The notes under the pieces were generated by a model. The model saw nothing but the letters and a program-made list of their open reading frames with translations, had not been told where the DNA came from and did not search any database. Made by a program: the position numbers and the translations under genes. A DNA stretch of 7,088 bases from Dehalococcoidia bacterium (GTDB lineage: Bacteria; Chloroflexota; Dehalococcoidia; GIF9; AB-539-J10): NCBI GenBank assembly GCA_030606385.1, contig JAUWGN010000051.1, forward strand, positions 1 through 7,088, written 5' to 3'. Shown here one piece after another: positions 6,094 to 7,088 of this stretch. Each line of letters opens with the position of its first letter. Within the stretch, counting starts at the first letter, position 1.

Positions 6094-6963
6094 ATGAATG
6101 CCGATGTTCATCCTTTGCTTGAGGCAAATAAGGTCATGCTGATCGCCGGGGTTTACGATGTTTTATCGGCCAAGATTGCTCAACGTGTTGGATTCCCTGC
6201 TGTGGTGGTGACGGGATATGGAGTGTCGGCAAGCTACCTGGGTGAGCCTGATTTTGGCCTTTTAACGCAAAGCGAAATTCTGGATGTAGCCCGGCGTATA
6301 GTTCAGGCCGTAGATATTATGGTCACAGTAGATGCTGATACTGGTTACGGTGGTCCTTTAAACGTGCAGCGTATGGTTCGGGAATTACTAAAAATCCGAG
6401 CAGGCGGGATGATACTTGAAGATCAACAATGGCCGAAGCGTTGTGGCCATATGAGGGGTAAAGAGGTTATTGGTGCAGAAGAACATGCCATAAAAATCCG
6501 TGCTGCCAAAGACGCCGCAGGCGAAAACCGGTTCATTGTCACTGCTCGCACTGATGCCCTCGCTACTCACGGTGTGGATGAAGCGATTAGAAGAGCCAGG
6601 CTCTATAAGGAAGCTGGGGCTGATGTACTGTTTGTAGAAGGACCGCGTAATAAAGAAGACCTACGTCGTATTGGCGGGGAACTACCGCCACCTTTGGCAA
6701 TCAATATGATTGAGGGAGGGGTTACCCCTGTATGCAGTCTGGAGGAACTATATGAAATGGGCTTTTTTGTCGTTGGCTATGTGCTTACCGGTCTATTTGC
6801 TGCTGCAAAGGCTCTGCAAAGAGCGTTCATTACTCTAAAAAAGGAAGGGGGAAGCTCCTCTATTACCAGCGACCTGATGAGTTTTGAAGATTCTAACAGT
6901 ATGGTTGGTCTCGAAAAACGCTATCAAGAGTATGAGAGATATAAGATAGAAAGCGAATTATGA
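6094..6963 (+). CDS. Isocitrate lyase/PEP mutase superfamily lyase
   Basis: A 289-residue TIM-barrel enzyme of the isocitrate lyase/PEP mutase superfamily, which includes methylisocitrate lyase (PrpB), 2,3-dimethylmalate lyase and oxaloacetate decarboxylase. Metal-binding DADTGYGG (80-87) and EDQ (109-111) are followed by PKRCGH (114-119). The Cys in KRCGH is the catalytic acid/base of lyases, so C-C bond cleavage is favoured over a phosphonomutase. TARTD (150-154) and E182 in VEGP are further conserved barrel residues. Length is typical of the roughly 290-residue bacterial members. The N-terminal TGYGVSASYLGEPDFG (40-55) is the segment usually reading SGYGVAA...G.PD.G, which contacts substrate. 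Expected products are pyruvate or another 2-oxoacid plus a carboxylic acid; the exact substrate is unresolved. It is transcribed divergently from the FrhB-Ior run, with 455 nt between the starts, and seems monocistronic here. Confidence 0.88.
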   Translation: MNADVHPLLEANKVMLIAGVYDVLSAKIAQRVGFPAVVVTGYGVSASYLGEPDFGLLTQSEILDVARRIVQAVDIMVTVDADTGYGGPLNVQRMVRELLKIRAGGMILEDQQWPKRCGHMRGKEVIGAEEHAIKIRAAKDAAGENRFIVTARTDALATHGVDEAIRRARLYKEAGADVLFVEGPRNKEDLRRIGGELPPPLAINMIEGGVTPVCSLEELYEMGFFVVGYVLTGLFAAAKALQRAFITLKKEGGSSSITSDLMSFEDSNSMVGLEKRYQEYERYKIESEL

Positions 6964-7056
6964 AGCGAGTGTAAGGCTTGCCTTTCCCAAAATATAAGCA
7001 GCTCGGTTATTTATGCACAACGAAGCACCATGATAAGATAAATAAAATAAATTGAG

Positions 7057-7088
7057 GTGGTGAAAGATGCGTATAAATTAAAAAGCGC
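7057..7088 (+). CDS. Possible start of a gene cut by the right edge
   Basis: GAGG at 7054-7057 precedes two readings. The well-spaced ATG at 7067 gives only MRIN before a TAA (7079-7081). The frame starting with tandem GTG codons (7057, 7060) stays open to the edge and reads VVKDAYKLKS, but its spacing from GAGG is too short. Which, if either, is used cannot be decided from 32 bases. The stretch 6964-7050 is AT-rich, with one small AAGGC-TT-GCCTT palindrome and no convincing terminator. Confidence 0.2.
   Translation, partial: MVKDAYKLKS

Overview
The window reads as a piece of an anaerobic bacterial genome of moderate GC. Two signs point to an anaerobe: a TPP/iron-sulfur 2-oxoacid:ferredoxin oxidoreductase of the indolepyruvate (Ior) type, and an FrhB-like flavin/iron-sulfur protein, both oxygen-sensitive ferredoxin chemistry. 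The gene style and a palindromic repeat beginning GTCATTGCG would suit a Dehalococcoidia-like Chloroflexota or another sediment anaerobe. That lineage is an inference from memory, not something the sequence proves.

Layout. Five genes lie on the minus strand, read right to left. They are an FrhB/FdhB-family protein (5638-4526), IorA (4494-2560), IorB (2557-1958), a LUD-domain protein without an Fe-S domain (1857-1078), and a LutB-like LUD protein that runs off the left edge (912 to <1). The first three are tightly packed, with gaps of 31 and 2 nt. The two LUD genes follow after gaps of 100 and 165 nt. They are tandem paralogues: a hand count gives about 59% identity over 240 ungapped positions. 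The gap between them holds a 73-bp palindromic repeat and degenerate part-copies of it.

From 5639 to 6093 there is a divergent intergenic region. Its left half carries an unlisted minus-strand remnant (5868-5698) that reads like the N-terminus of an amidohydrolase and has no start codon. Its right half holds two interlocking inverted repeats and candidate promoter elements. To the right, on the plus strand, is an isocitrate lyase/PEP mutase superfamily lyase (6094-6963). The last 125 bases hold only a possible gene start at the right edge.

How the genes may work together (inference). IorAB would oxidise an aryl- or other 2-oxoacid to an acyl-CoA, reducing ferredoxin. The FrhB-like protein would pass electrons between ferredoxin and a second carrier through flavin and Fe-S centres. 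The LutB-like protein suggests a lactate or other 2-hydroxyacid oxidation module continuing beyond the left edge. The divergent lyase would release pyruvate or a related 2-oxoacid from a branched C4-C7 acid. The most unusual points are the LUD paralogue without an ATG/GTG/TTG start at its Shine-Dalgarno, the repeat at the boundary of the two LUD genes, the amidohydrolase relic, and the FrhB-IorAB-LUD gene combination.
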